Source: Lishizhenia tianjinensis
Lineage (GTDB): Bacteria > Bacteroidota > Bacteroidia > Flavobacteriales_D > Crocinitomicaceae
Length of the DNA stretch: 64,000 nt
Assembly: GCF_900116425.1 (NCBI RefSeq)
Contig: NZ_FPAS01000003.1
Location: 186,001 to 250,000, forward strand
Reading direction: 5' to 3'
A program made the position numbers and the translations under genes. Position 1 is the first letter of the stretch. The number at the start of each line of letters is the position of its first letter. The notes beneath the pieces were generated by a model. It saw nothing but the letters and a program-made list of their open reading frames with translations, was not told the origin of the DNA and searched no databases. Shown piece by piece: positions 53,540 through 62,258 of this stretch.

Positions 53540-53604
53540 AAAATCAATTTCAAATTTCAAATCTCCAATTTCAAATTTCTAATATCTAATATCTAATTTC
53601 AAAT
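53540..53604. repeat. AT-rich simple repeat
   Basis: Repeats of AATTTCAAAT and TAATATCTAA run through this interval, up to the stop codon of the next minus-strand gene. They are similar in kind to the TTTGAATT and GAAATTGG repeats in other spacers nearby. Confidence 0.5.
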
Positions 53605-53931
53605 TTACTCAAACAATCTTCCAAAAGTCTGGTCTATTTTCTTTCCTATATAAGGTACATACTTATACTCCTCATTGGCCGCTCCTACAATTTGTAAAAT
53701 AATTACGATAAAACACAAGAGATTAAAGAGTCCGCTAATGGTGTATAAATGTAAAATTTGTAGTAAGGTACTCACAACAGCCATGATGATAAAAATACCT
53801 AATGACTGGCGCAGGTGAAAAGCATTGAAACGCTTATCATCACCTTGTTTATCATTGTTTAGTACTAAGGCAACTACGAAACCTATGAAGGTTATATAGG
53901 TAATAATGGAGGGCAGTTTATTCTTTTCCAT
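53605..53931 (-). CDS. Small membrane protein (DUF4870-like)
   Basis: 108 residues from the ATG at 53931 (the frame is open further to 53976, where a poorer start lies). It has membrane segments near 7-24, 40-60 and 64-86, with the FNAFHLRQSLGIFI motif typical of small DUF4870/Tic20-like membrane proteins and a final GKKIDQTFGRLFE. Function unknown. Confidence 0.7.
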   Translation of the reverse strand: MEKNKLPSIITYITFIGFVVALVLNNDKQGDDKRFNAFHLRQSLGIFIIMAVVSTLLQILHLYTISGLFNLLCFIVIILQIVGAANEEYKYVPYIGKKIDQTFGRLFE

Positions 53932-54185
53932 GACCTGCAATTTAAAAAAAGAGCCCTCTGCGAAAGAGAGCTCCAATATTAACCTGTAGAAGTTAATAAC
54001 TGATCCGTTAGAATACTTCTACGCAAATCATTTTTTAAAGTTACAGTACTGCAATTTTTTTTAAATGCCATTTTTAACTACCTTTTAAGTAAAATAATTT
54101 TATGTCGCCTGCGAGAAGTTTTTTAGCTAGCATTTATTATGCATGATGAATACTTTTAGGCAACTAAATTAAACAAGCGTTTATT

Positions 54186-54827
54186 ATGAATGTCAAGATT
54201 TTTCCCAACAAAAAATCACCGAGACTCTTCAGTAATAATTTCTTGGAATTACTGACTTGGTCACACCCACTACTCATTTTCAGTATGTACAGCGTTATCG
54301 CTTACTTCTTAATGAATTACTTTATCAACGAACTTCACCACACCCTAGGCAGTGCCGTTGGCTACTTCTTTTTAGGGTTGTTTAGTTGGACGTTGGCAGA
54401 GTATTTCATGCACCGTTTCCTGTACCACAAAATCAAGGATGCCAGTTTTAGCAGTGGTTTCCAGTACATGTTTCACGGTATACACCACGAATACCCCAAT
54501 GATGAAGGAAGAATAGTATTACCTCCTGTTCCTTCTTTGATTATTGCCTCTTTATTTTTCTTGGTGTTTTACCTATTCTTAGGAGAAACTACCTATGCTT
54601 TTGGTCCTGGATTTATGATTGGTTACTCCCTTTACATGAGTATACACAACATGGTACACAAACGTCCCTCTCCTAAAAAGTATAATTTCTGGTGGCGTCA
54701 CCATAACATACACCATTTTCAACAACACGATAAAGCTTTTGGTGTAAGCACCTCACTTTGGGACAGAGTTTTTGGAACCATGCCCGAGAAAAATAGAAGA
54801 ACCGTTTATGCAGAAGACGTGAAGTAG
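54186..54827 (+). CDS. Fatty acid hydroxylase / sterol desaturase family protein
   Basis: A 213-residue membrane protein. Histidine motifs of the di-iron family are HRFLYH (about 77), HGIHHEYP (about 97), HNMVHKR (about 155) and RHHNIHHFQQHD (about 174-186). Hydrophobic helices span about 26-46, 54-72, 115-142. It resembles the fatty acid 2-hydroxylases that act on sphingolipid-type acyl chains, which Bacteroidetes make. A terminator follows. Confidence 0.9.
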   Translation: MNVKIFPNKKSPRLFSNNFLELLTWSHPLLIFSMYSVIAYFLMNYFINELHHTLGSAVGYFFLGLFSWTLAEYFMHRFLYHKIKDASFSSGFQYMFHGIHHEYPNDEGRIVLPPVPSLIIASLFFLVFYLFLGETTYAFGPGFMIGYSLYMSIHNMVHKRPSPKKYNFWWRHHNIHHFQQHDKAFGVSTSLWDRVFGTMPEKNRRTVYAEDVK

Positions 54828-54859
54828 GCTTTTAGACTTTTAGAAAGATAATTTTAATT

Positions 54860-54891
54860 GCTCCGTTTCAGAGATGAGGCGGAGTTTTTTT
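54860..54891 (+). terminator. Intrinsic terminator after the fatty acid hydroxylase gene
   Basis: CTCCG (54861-54865), 14-nt loop, CGGAG (54880-54884), then a T-run. Confidence 0.75.
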
Positions 54892-55160
54892 ATTTAAAGA
54901 TTTAAGGATGGACTTGCGTCCATGATTTAACGATTTAAGGTTTTCCAAACAGGGATAGGATGGAAATTGACTGCGCTGCGGCTGTAGGAATACAGGCTTG
55001 TACAAAGCGACCTAAGAAGCTTTGGGAAAGCTTGTAGTACTTAAGCTGTAGAAGGGAGATTGGAAGGATAGCCTGGGAGTTTGCCAAAAATAAAATTGGA
55101 AATTGGTGATTTGAAATTGGAAATTGATGATTCAAAAAATAAGATCGGAGAAGTTATCTC
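54892..55160. repeat. Gene-free spacer with short repeats
   Basis: No gene is supported. Near 54900-54945 GATTTAAGG-type words recur, and near 55090-55135 AAATTGGTGATTTGAAATTGGAA-like words repeat. The GC-richer middle (GACTGCGCTGCGGCTGTAGG) has no clear coding capacity; a frame of 66 codons here looks spurious. Confidence 0.4.
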
Positions 55161-55186
55161 AAAAAAAAGAGCAACTTTCGCTGCTC
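55161..55186 (-). terminator. Intrinsic terminator of the RNA methyltransferase gene
   Basis: GAGCA (55169-55173) pairs with TGCTC (55182-55186); the minus-strand message then runs into T (A-run 55161-55168). Confidence 0.75.
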
Positions 55187-55193
55187 CTATCTC

Positions 55194-56657
55194 TTAATTT
55201 TCTTCTTCTGTTTTTACCATACTGGCGTCGAATTCGAATTGTGCCACGGCTTCGATGTGACCGGTATGTGGGAATTGATCTACCAAGCTTAACTTGCGCA
55301 TATCGTAACCGGCTTGTCTCAACTGCTCGGCATCTCTGGCTTGCGTTGATGGGTTACACGATATGTACACGATGCGTTGCGCACCCAAAGCAATTACCTT
55401 TTTCAAGGTTTTTGGAGCGATACCCGCACGCGGTGGATCTAAAATGATAGTCCCTATTTTCCCTTGATATTCTGGGTATTCTAACAAGAATTTACCTACG
55501 TCAGCCGCATAGAATTTAACTTTATCTATACCATTACGCTTGGCGTTTCTTTTGGCATCTGTAATAGCTTCTTCTACGATGTCAACACCGATAATTTCAG
55601 CATCCTCTGTACGTGTAGAAAGAATTTGACCTATGGTTCCTGTTCCACAGAAAAGGTCCATTACAACCTCTCCGTTCAAAGTATTGTCTCCTTCGAAAAC
55701 ATAGTCCATAGCCTTGTTATACAAACGCTCTGCAGATTTCGGGTTGGTTTGGAAGAAACTCTCCATAGAAATTTCGAACTCCAAGCCCAATAATTTTTCT
55801 ACAACGATGTTGCTTCCAAATACTAAGCTACAGTTACCGTTTTCAATTTTAGCTCTATCAGCTACGTTATCATTGATGGTATGCTGGAAACCTGCGATTC
55901 TTCCGCCAAAAGTTGTTTTCAAAAACTCACCGAATGCTTCTGCATCGAATTGTTCTTGTCCAACACTAGAAGTCACCAAATTCACCAACAACTGGTCTTG
56001 ATCAAAAGATTTACGCACAACTATATGACGGAAAAAACCTTCTTTGCGCGGTGGGTGCCAAGCTGGTAAACCTGTTGCCTTTAAATACTCACGTACTTCT
56101 TTGAGTTTGTTTTCCCATTCCGCATCGAAAAGTCCAGACTCTTTATTCAACGACTCCACTTTCCACCACGTTCCACGGTGTTTAAAACCGAGGGCGAAAG
56201 CATCATCTATTTCTTCGTCTGTTTCTATATCGTGCTCTATACAAGAGAAACTGTACTCCATTTTATTACGGTAGTTGTAATGATTTGGAGATGAAATGAA
56301 GCTATCAAAACGCTCTTGTATGTCTTGGAAATTTCCTAAACGACGGTAAATATCAAGGGTTGTAGTTTGCTTGTGCTCTTCTTGCAAAGCGGGCGGAACA
56401 TGAATGTAAGGCGCACCACTAATTTCTTGGTAAGGCACTTTTGTTTCTTGGGGAGATCTTTCAATGACCTTCAACAATTTACATTCTGCATAACGCTTTT
56501 TCTTTTTGTTGACTTTCGCCAAAACACGTTGTCCGGGAAAAGTATTTTGTACAAACAAAACGTAATCTCCCTTCTCTGAGCCCAACTTTGCAATTCCGTT
56601 TCCACCGAACGCAAACCCTGTGATCTCTAATTCTATTTCTTGACCTCTATTTACCAA
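55194..56657 (-). CDS. RNA m5U methyltransferase, TrmA/RlmD family
   Basis: About 488 residues. A TTG at 56657 is chosen because a consensus -7 promoter element (56675-56682) lies inside the longer frame that begins at 56702. It has an N-terminal TRAM-like domain (GQEIELEITGFAFGGNGIAK), then the methyltransferase: VMDLFCGTGTIGQIL, LDPPRAGI and the Cys nucleophile in YISCNPST. The family makes 5-methyluridine in 23S rRNA or tRNA. The Cys cluster for [4Fe-4S] in E. coli RlmD is not seen. Confidence 0.88.
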   Translation of the reverse strand: MVNRGQEIELEITGFAFGGNGIAKLGSEKGDYVLFVQNTFPGQRVLAKVNKKKKRYAECKLLKVIERSPQETKVPYQEISGAPYIHVPPALQEEHKQTTTLDIYRRLGNFQDIQERFDSFISSPNHYNYRNKMEYSFSCIEHDIETDEEIDDAFALGFKHRGTWWKVESLNKESGLFDAEWENKLKEVREYLKATGLPAWHPPRKEGFFRHIVVRKSFDQDQLLVNLVTSSVGQEQFDAEAFGEFLKTTFGGRIAGFQHTINDNVADRAKIENGNCSLVFGSNIVVEKLLGLEFEISMESFFQTNPKSAERLYNKAMDYVFEGDNTLNGEVVMDLFCGTGTIGQILSTRTEDAEIIGVDIVEEAITDAKRNAKRNGIDKVKFYAADVGKFLLEYPEYQGKIGTIILDPPRAGIAPKTLKKVIALGAQRIVYISCNPSTQARDAEQLRQAGYDMRKLSLVDQFPHTGHIEAVAQFEFDASMVKTEEEN

Positions 56658-56674
56658 TGTTTCTGAATTTGGTG

Positions 56675-56682
56675 CAAAAATA
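56675..56682 (-). promoter_or_regulatory. -7 promoter element TATTTTTG of the RNA methyltransferase
   Basis: On the minus strand TATTTTTG (56682 to 56675) fits TAnnTTTG. Its position implies that translation starts downstream, near 56657. Confidence 0.55.
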
Positions 56683-56697
56683 CGAATAGTAAAAGGA

Positions 56698-56800
56698 TTC
56701 AAAAATTCAAGGATTCAAAAATTCAAAAATTTGAGGGATTTGAGGGATTTGAGGGATTTGAATAATTTGAAGATTTGAAGATTTGGTTTTGCAATGGACA
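56698..56800. repeat. Short tandem repeats (ATTCAAA and GAGGGATTT)
   Basis: AAAATTCAA words recur near 56698-56731, GAGGGATTT occurs three times near 56732-56760, and GAAGATTTG twice near 56768-56785. It is slippage-prone, low-complexity spacer DNA; 56800-56950 holds no supported gene. Confidence 0.5.
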
Positions 56801-56950
56801 TAGAACAATACTAGATCTCTAGAAATCTAGGACTCTAGCTTCTAAAAGATTTGTCTCTTGACATGGCTCGTGAACCATTGTTTGAGAGTTTGAAGGATTG
56901 GGGTTTTGAGGCTTGGGGTTCGAGGTAGGAGAAGTCTCGAAGGCCGACAT

Positions 56951-57448
56951 TTAATTCTCATCGCACCAAATGGTTTGATCTGTTTCAAGGATTTCTCCTT
57001 TCGAATTCATAAGAAAACTAAAGATTTGAGGAGAGCAGTGCTCATAGTGTTTTAAAGAGAACGAGATAAGTACTTGGTCCTTTAAATACTTTCTATGACC
57101 AAACTTTAGGTAATAGTGCCAACTCCTGTAGTGATTTAATTTATGGGTTAATTTGACGCGTTTGGGGAGATTTTCCAAAACTATCCCTCTTGTTGTATCT
57201 ACGCTAAAATCTTCACTTTTGTAATCTTTAAAAAAGAGCTTCTCCTCTACTTCACTCACTGTAGCGTCATAAACTTTCAAGGTCTTTTTTGTATAGTACT
57301 CCTGCTTGCAATCACAACTGGATAGAAAAACATCTTTGTTTTCTATAGCATCTAAATAATACTGTAACGCAATACTTTCGTATTTGGGCGTTGTATCGCT
57401 TTCATTGAGAATACCCAAGCCGAGAATCAATAGCAGTAAATATTTCAT
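56951..57448 (-). CDS. Hypothetical exported protein
   Basis: A 165-residue protein with a short N-terminal signal-like helix (MKYLLLLILGLGIL). The mature part is mixed with no known domain (CDCKQEYYTKKTLKVY, then LKHYEHCSPQIFSF). It may be a periplasmic or secreted protein. Single gene, function unknown. Confidence 0.65.
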   Translation of the reverse strand: MKYLLLLILGLGILNESDTTPKYESIALQYYLDAIENKDVFLSSCDCKQEYYTKKTLKVYDATVSEVEEKLFFKDYKSEDFSVDTTRGIVLENLPKRVKLTHKLNHYRSWHYYLKFGHRKYLKDQVLISFSLKHYEHCSPQIFSFLMNSKGEILETDQTIWCDEN

Positions 57449-57481
57449 GCTTTAAAGATGAAGAATTCAAGGAGTATCCAT

Positions 57482-57509
57482 AAAAAAATCCTCCCAAAAT
57501 TTGAGAGGA
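57482..57509 (-). terminator. Intrinsic terminator of the lpx operon
   Basis: TCCTCCC (57489-57495) pairs with GAGAGGA (57503-57509), with one G-T type pair; the minus-strand message continues into a T-run (A-run 57482-57488). Confidence 0.75.
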
Positions 57510-57559
57510 CTTTAATATTCTAACTATCTAAATGTCTAAAAATCTAACAGTCTCCAAAC

Positions 57560-58336
57560 CTACAAAGGTCCTCTAATAATCCCCTTATCACTTGCGCGAA
57601 TAAAGTCAATTACCTGCTGTTTAAGTTCTGTACCTTGTAACTCATTTTCAACAGCTTCTAAGCCTTTAGATACGTTGTTGTTCAATACAAACAAGGTTCT
57701 GTATACGTCTTCTACCTCTTTTATTTGGTCGTCTGTAAAACCTCTACGACGCAAACCTATGGCGTTTACACCTGCGAAAGTCAAGGGTTCTCTTGCCGCA
57801 CGAATGAAAGGAGGAATATCCTTACGGATCAAGGACGCACCACCTACAAAGGCATGTTTCCCTATTTTCACGAACTGCTGGGCAGCTGCCTTTCCTTCAA
57901 TAATGGCAAAATCATCTATTTCAACGTGACCTGATAGTCCAACATAATTGGCCAAGATCACATTATTTCCTAAAATACAATCGTGGGCAACGTGTACATA
58001 TCCCATCAATAAGCAATTGTCTCCAACTACTGTTTTGTATTTGTCGGTAGTACCCCTGTGTATAGTTACACATTCTCTGATTTTGGTATTGTTACCAATT
58101 TCAACGGTGGTGTACTCTCCTCCAAATTTTAGATCTTGTGGAATTACACCAATCACAGAACCTGGGTAGATTTCACAATCTTCTCCTATTCTTGTTCCTG
58201 GGTAGATGGTCACGTTCGGTCCTATCACCGTATTGTTTCCAATCACAACATCTTCGTAGATAGTAGTAAAGGGCTCAACTTTAACATTTTGTCCGAGTTG
58301 AGCATCTTTAGAAACTGAAGCTAAATTGCTAATCAT
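57560..58336 (-). CDS. lpxA: UDP-N-acetylglucosamine acyltransferase LpxA
   Basis: A 258-residue left-handed beta-helix protein with hexapeptide repeats (I-x-x-x-(V/T)-x) over about residues 10-185, including GYVHVAHDCILGNN with the catalytic His and ECVTIHRGTT. It adds a 3-hydroxyacyl chain to UDP-GlcNAc, the first step of lipid A synthesis. It starts 1 bp after lpxC/fabZ. Confidence 0.96.
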   Translation of the reverse strand: MISNLASVSKDAQLGQNVKVEPFTTIYEDVVIGNNTVIGPNVTIYPGTRIGEDCEIYPGSVIGVIPQDLKFGGEYTTVEIGNNTKIRECVTIHRGTTDKYKTVVGDNCLLMGYVHVAHDCILGNNVILANYVGLSGHVEIDDFAIIEGKAAAQQFVKIGKHAFVGGASLIRKDIPPFIRAAREPLTFAGVNAIGLRRRGFTDDQIKEVEDVYRTLFVLNNNVSKGLEAVENELQGTELKQQVIDFIRASDKGIIRGPL

Positions 58337-58337
58337 G

Positions 58338-59738
58338 TTATGCTTTATCTTTAATTACCTGTGCAAGCATTTCTGCTTCCATTACAACTTGGCCGTTAAC
58401 ATACGCTTTTCCGCCCATGTTCACTAATCCTCTACGCATAGGTGATAAAAGATTCAATTCAAAAACAACTGTATCTCCTGGAATTACTTTTTGCTTAAAC
58501 TTCACGTTGTCTATCTTCATGAAGTAAGTAGAGTACAATTCTGGCTCGTCTACTTTCGACAAAGCGTAAATTCCACCACATTGTGCCATGGCCTCAATTT
58601 GCAATACTCCTGGGAAAACTGGGTTTCCTGGGAAGTGACCTGTAAATTGTGGTTCGTTCATGGTAATATTTTTCACCCCAACAATACCATCTTCCGTCAT
58701 TTCTATCACCTTATCTACCAATAAGAAAGGGTAACGGTGCGGCAACATTTTTTCAATGTCGTTGATGTTGTATATAGGCTCTTTTTCTAAATCGAATTTC
58801 TTCGGAGCTTTGGCTTGTGCCTTGATTTTATCTTTCAAGATTTTGGCAAACTGAACGTTTCCTGAGTGACCAGGGCGAGCGCCTAAGATGTGTGCTTTAA
58901 TTGGCTTACCTACCAAAGCTAAATCTCCTACGATGTCTAACAATTTATGACGTGCAGGTTCATTTTGGTATTGAAGTTTAATGGTATTTAAAACACCCAT
59001 TCCTTTCACTTCAATTTTCAAGTCTTCTTTCCCTAACAACTTAGCCAGGTTATCCAACTCTTCTTGCGATACTTCCTCGCGCTCAACCAATACGATGGCA
59101 TTGTCTAAATCTCCACCTTTGATCAAGTTATTTTTCGCCAAGAATTCTAGTTCTCTTAAGAAAACGAAAGTTCTACACTTGGCAATTTCTTCTCTAAATT
59201 CACCAATGTTGTACATAGACGCGTGTTGCGTTCCTAACACTGGAGATTTGTAATCTACCATTACTGTTAAACGGTAGTTTTCGTCTGGCACCGCCAAGAT
59301 TTCGTTTCCTTTTTCAGGATCCTCCCAAGGAATAATTTCGTCTAACACGAAGTATTCTCTTTCGGCATCTTGCTCTTCGTAACCTACGCTTTCTATCGCT
59401 TCAACAAAAGGCAATGCACTCCCATCCATAATAGGAATTTCAGGTGCATTTAATTTGATTAATGCGTTATCTACTTGCATTCCGTAAAGGGCTGCCAAAA
59501 CGTGCTCCGTTGTGTAAATACGAATTCCGTTTTTCTCTAAGGTTGTTCCTCTTTCTGTAGAAACCACTAAATCAACGTCTGCATTGATGATAGGCTCTCC
59601 TTCTTGATCAACACGTTGAAATTTATAACCGTGATTTGCTGGGGCTGGACAAATTTCTAGCGTTACAGCTTTTCCAGTATGTAAACCAACACCTTCAAGG
59701 CTTACGCTTTGTTTTATCGTTCTTTGCTTTTCAGACAT
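58338..59738 (-). CDS. lpxC: LpxC-FabZ fusion
   Basis: A 466-residue bifunctional protein typical of Bacteroidetes. Residues about 1-305 are LpxC (deacetylase): TTEHVLAALYGM, PIMDGSALPFVEAI, HKLLDIVGDLAL and HILGARPGHSGN carry the zinc and catalytic His/Asp residues. Residues about 320-466 are FabZ (3-hydroxyacyl-ACP dehydratase): LPHRYPFLLVDKV, and FTGHFPGNPVFPGVLQIEAM. It links the committed step of lipid A to fatty acid synthesis. It lies between lpxD and lpxA. Confidence 0.96.
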   Translation of the reverse strand: MSEKQRTIKQSVSLEGVGLHTGKAVTLEICPAPANHGYKFQRVDQEGEPIINADVDLVVSTERGTTLEKNGIRIYTTEHVLAALYGMQVDNALIKLNAPEIPIMDGSALPFVEAIESVGYEEQDAEREYFVLDEIIPWEDPEKGNEILAVPDENYRLTVMVDYKSPVLGTQHASMYNIGEFREEIAKCRTFVFLRELEFLAKNNLIKGGDLDNAIVLVEREEVSQEELDNLAKLLGKEDLKIEVKGMGVLNTIKLQYQNEPARHKLLDIVGDLALVGKPIKAHILGARPGHSGNVQFAKILKDKIKAQAKAPKKFDLEKEPIYNINDIEKMLPHRYPFLLVDKVIEMTEDGIVGVKNITMNEPQFTGHFPGNPVFPGVLQIEAMAQCGGIYALSKVDEPELYSTYFMKIDNVKFKQKVIPGDTVVFELNLLSPMRRGLVNMGGKAYVNGQVVMEAEMLAQVIKDKA

Positions 59739-59755
59739 AATAGTAACGGATGCAA

Positions 59756-60790
59756 TTATTTATTTGATATTTTATCTTCTAATTCTCTTAATTTCTGAAG
59801 GATGTACGGCAATTTTCTGAAACCGAAGAAAGATTTTTTGAAATCATCGATAGGAATACCTGGCGTTCCCATCAAGGTTTGATCTGGCTTTTTCACGTTC
59901 CCTGGAACACCGGATTGCGCAACAATTTTAGTTCTGTCGGCAATTTTTATATGACCAGAAATACCCGCTTGCCCACCTATCATAACGTTCTCACCAATTT
60001 TAGCAGAACCTGCAACACCAACTTGTGCGGCCATTGCAGAGTTTTTACCTACCTCTACGTTGTGTGCTAAGTGAACCAAATTGTCCAATTTAACTCCTCT
60101 ACGTAAAATCGTAGATCCTAAAGTAGCTCTATCTATGGTTGCGTTAGATCCCACTTCCACGTTGTCTTCTAAAACAACATTTCCAATTTGTGGCACCTTT
60201 TGAAATTCTCCATTCTCATCAGGGGCAAATCCAAATCCGTCAGCACCTATAATAGCACCTCCATGAATTAAACAGTTTTCACCTACTACACAATCCGCGT
60301 AAACGGCTGCACCAGGATTGATAACTGTACCTGCTCCAATTTTCACATTTTCTCCAATGTAAACGTTGGGATAAATTTTCACGTTATCCCCTATCTCTGC
60401 TCCATCAGCGATGTAAGCAAAAGCTCCAACGTAAACATCCTTTCCTATCGTAGCGTTTTCATCTATGAATGAAGGCTGCTCAATTTTAGGCTGCTTCGTA
60501 CGCATCTGGTTGTACACCTCTAATAACTGCGCAAAGCAAGAATATGCGTCATCAACTTTAATTAAAGTTAAGGTTGAAGGGAGTTCCTTCGATGGAGTAA
60601 AAGCTCTATCAACAATAGCTATAGATGCTCCTGTTGTATAAATGTGCTCTTCGTATTTCATGTTCGCCAAGAAAGAAAGTGTTCCTTCCTGACCTTCTTC
60701 TATCTTCGATAAACCACTAACTGTAACATCTTTATTGCCTTCAATGTCACCCTTAATGATACCTGCAATTTGCTCTGCGGTAAACTTCAT
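59756..60790 (-). CDS. lpxD: UDP-3-O-acylglucosamine N-acyltransferase LpxD
   Basis: A 344-residue protein with an N-terminal uridine-binding domain (about 1-100) and a hexapeptide beta-helix (about 105-310), including the active His in [13 protein letters not shown]. It adds the second 3-hydroxyacyl chain in lipid A synthesis. It is first in the operon; lpxC/fabZ follows after 17 bp. Confidence 0.95.
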   Translation of the reverse strand: MKFTAEQIAGIIKGDIEGNKDVTVSGLSKIEEGQEGTLSFLANMKYEEHIYTTGASIAIVDRAFTPSKELPSTLTLIKVDDAYSCFAQLLEVYNQMRTKQPKIEQPSFIDENATIGKDVYVGAFAYIADGAEIGDNVKIYPNVYIGENVKIGAGTVINPGAAVYADCVVGENCLIHGGAIIGADGFGFAPDENGEFQKVPQIGNVVLEDNVEVGSNATIDRATLGSTILRRGVKLDNLVHLAHNVEVGKNSAMAAQVGVAGSAKIGENVMIGGQAGISGHIKIADRTKIVAQSGVPGNVKKPDQTLMGTPGIPIDDFKKSFFGFRKLPYILQKLRELEDKISNK

Positions 60791-60795
60791 GACGT

Positions 60796-60803
60796 CAAAA
60801 ATA
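60796..60803 (-). promoter_or_regulatory. -7 promoter element TATTTTTG of the lpx operon
   Basis: On the minus strand TATTTTTG fits TAnnTTTG only 5 bp before the lpxD ATG, so the message would be almost leaderless. Confidence 0.55.
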
Positions 60804-60961
60804 AAAAATCCTCAGCTTATATGGATACTCAAGAATTCATTGTTTTAAACATTCTTTAAATAATAGATAAGTATTTCTTTCTGAGTGAAAAGAATGACCG
60901 AAGTCTCTCGGTGATAAAAAAGGACAAAAAGACAAACTTAACACGCGTAAAAAAGGTGCTC

Positions 60962-62212
60962 CTACCTCCTGATTTCCACAGGGTAACACAAGAAATATTT
61001 TTCTACAGGTGCTGTGAGTGCAGAGATATTTAAGTTGTCGGCAGCTTTACTTACATCCACTACTCGACCATCTTTGTACAAGACATTAATATTTTCTTTA
61101 AAAGTATTATATGCATTGTTTACCAATTTATCCGTATACACAAAATAATGGGCGTCCTCTGGAGCAATGTTAAAGGTACTTTGTACCATTTGTCTTTCCC
61201 ATTCTAAACGGTCTGGTCCGAAAGGTTCTGTACTAATTTCAATTTTAAACAAATCTCTATTTACCAACCCTTTAGACAAACGTGCAAGAACGGTATCCTC
61301 ATGGAATTGCCACACTTTGATGGCGCCCATAATGTCAAAATCATCCAATTGTGCAAAGTTGTTGAGTGCTTCCGCATTCTTTTCGAAATCTTCGATTTTA
61401 ATGTCGCGTTCTAAAAAGTATTGCAAAGCAGGACTAGCAAACAAATGATGTCCGTCTCTACTCAATTCTTTGGCTCTTCTCAAAATATACATCAACATCC
61501 ATTCAGCAGCAACTACCGTTTTATGCAGATATACTTGCCAATACATGAGTCGACGTGCCACAATAAACTTTTCAATAGAATAAATCCCCTTCTCCTCCAT
61601 CACCAATTTATCATCCACAACATTCAGCATTTCTATGATGCGATCAGAACCTATCACACCTTCAGAAACTCCTGTGTAAAAAGAATCCCTGTTGAGGTAA
61701 TCCATTCTGTCCATATCCAATTGCGAACTCACCAATTGATGCAAAAAAGGTTTGTGGTATTTATTGTTGAAGATAAGTAGGGCTAAATCCAATTCTCCTT
61801 TGAATTGCTTAGAAATTTCTTTGATAAATAATGCCGATATTTTTTCGTGACTAATGCCTTTAACTATATCGTGCTCAAGGGTGTGAGAATATGGTCCGTG
61901 ACCTATATCATGTAAAAGTATGGCCAACATCACTGCTCTTTCTTCTTGCTCTGAAATAAAGTGCCCCTTTCTACGTATTACTTGTACAGCTTTACTCATC
62001 AAATGCGTAGCACCTATACAGTGGTGAAAACGGGTATGATGAGCACCGGGATAGACCAAGTGGGTGAGTCCCAGCTGAGTGATTCTTCTCAAGCGTTGAA
62101 AATACGGATGTTGAATGATATCAAAAACAATAGAATTGGGAATGGAAACAAATCCATAAACCGGATCATTGATGATTTTCTTTTTGTTATTGGTGCTTGA
62201 GTTTGGATTCAA
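60962..62212 (-). CDS. HD-domain phosphohydrolase (dNTPase-like)
   Basis: A protein of up to 416 residues from a TTG at 62212; the longer open frame (to 62317) runs into the porX region and is not real. The HD motif is TRFHHCIGATHLM (about residue 63) and LLHDIGHGPYSHTLEH (about 99). It resembles dGTPase-like HD proteins. A candidate -7 element TAGTTTTG (plus strand 62210-62217) overlaps the TTG, so the real start may be a non-ATG codon slightly downstream; the start is unresolved. Confidence 0.85.
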   Translation of the reverse strand: MNPNSSTNNKKKIINDPVYGFVSIPNSIVFDIIQHPYFQRLRRITQLGLTHLVYPGAHHTRFHHCIGATHLMSKAVQVIRRKGHFISEQEERAVMLAILLHDIGHGPYSHTLEHDIVKGISHEKISALFIKEISKQFKGELDLALLIFNNKYHKPFLHQLVSSQLDMDRMDYLNRDSFYTGVSEGVIGSDRIIEMLNVVDDKLVMEEKGIYSIEKFIVARRLMYWQVYLHKTVVAAEWMLMYILRRAKELSRDGHHLFASPALQYFLERDIKIEDFEKNAEALNNFAQLDDFDIMGAIKVWQFHEDTVLARLSKGLVNRDLFKIEISTEPFGPDRLEWERQMVQSTFNIAPEDAHYFVYTDKLVNNAYNTFKENINVLYKDGRVVDVSKAADNLNISALTAPVEKYFLCYPVEIRR

Positions 62213-62258
62213 AACTATACTTTTAAATACTGATACTGTAAAGCTAAAAATAAAAACG

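Noticed and set aside
54935-55135. 66-codon minus-strand frame
   Set aside because: Starts in a simple repeat (NHQFPISNHQFPI) and has no coding character.
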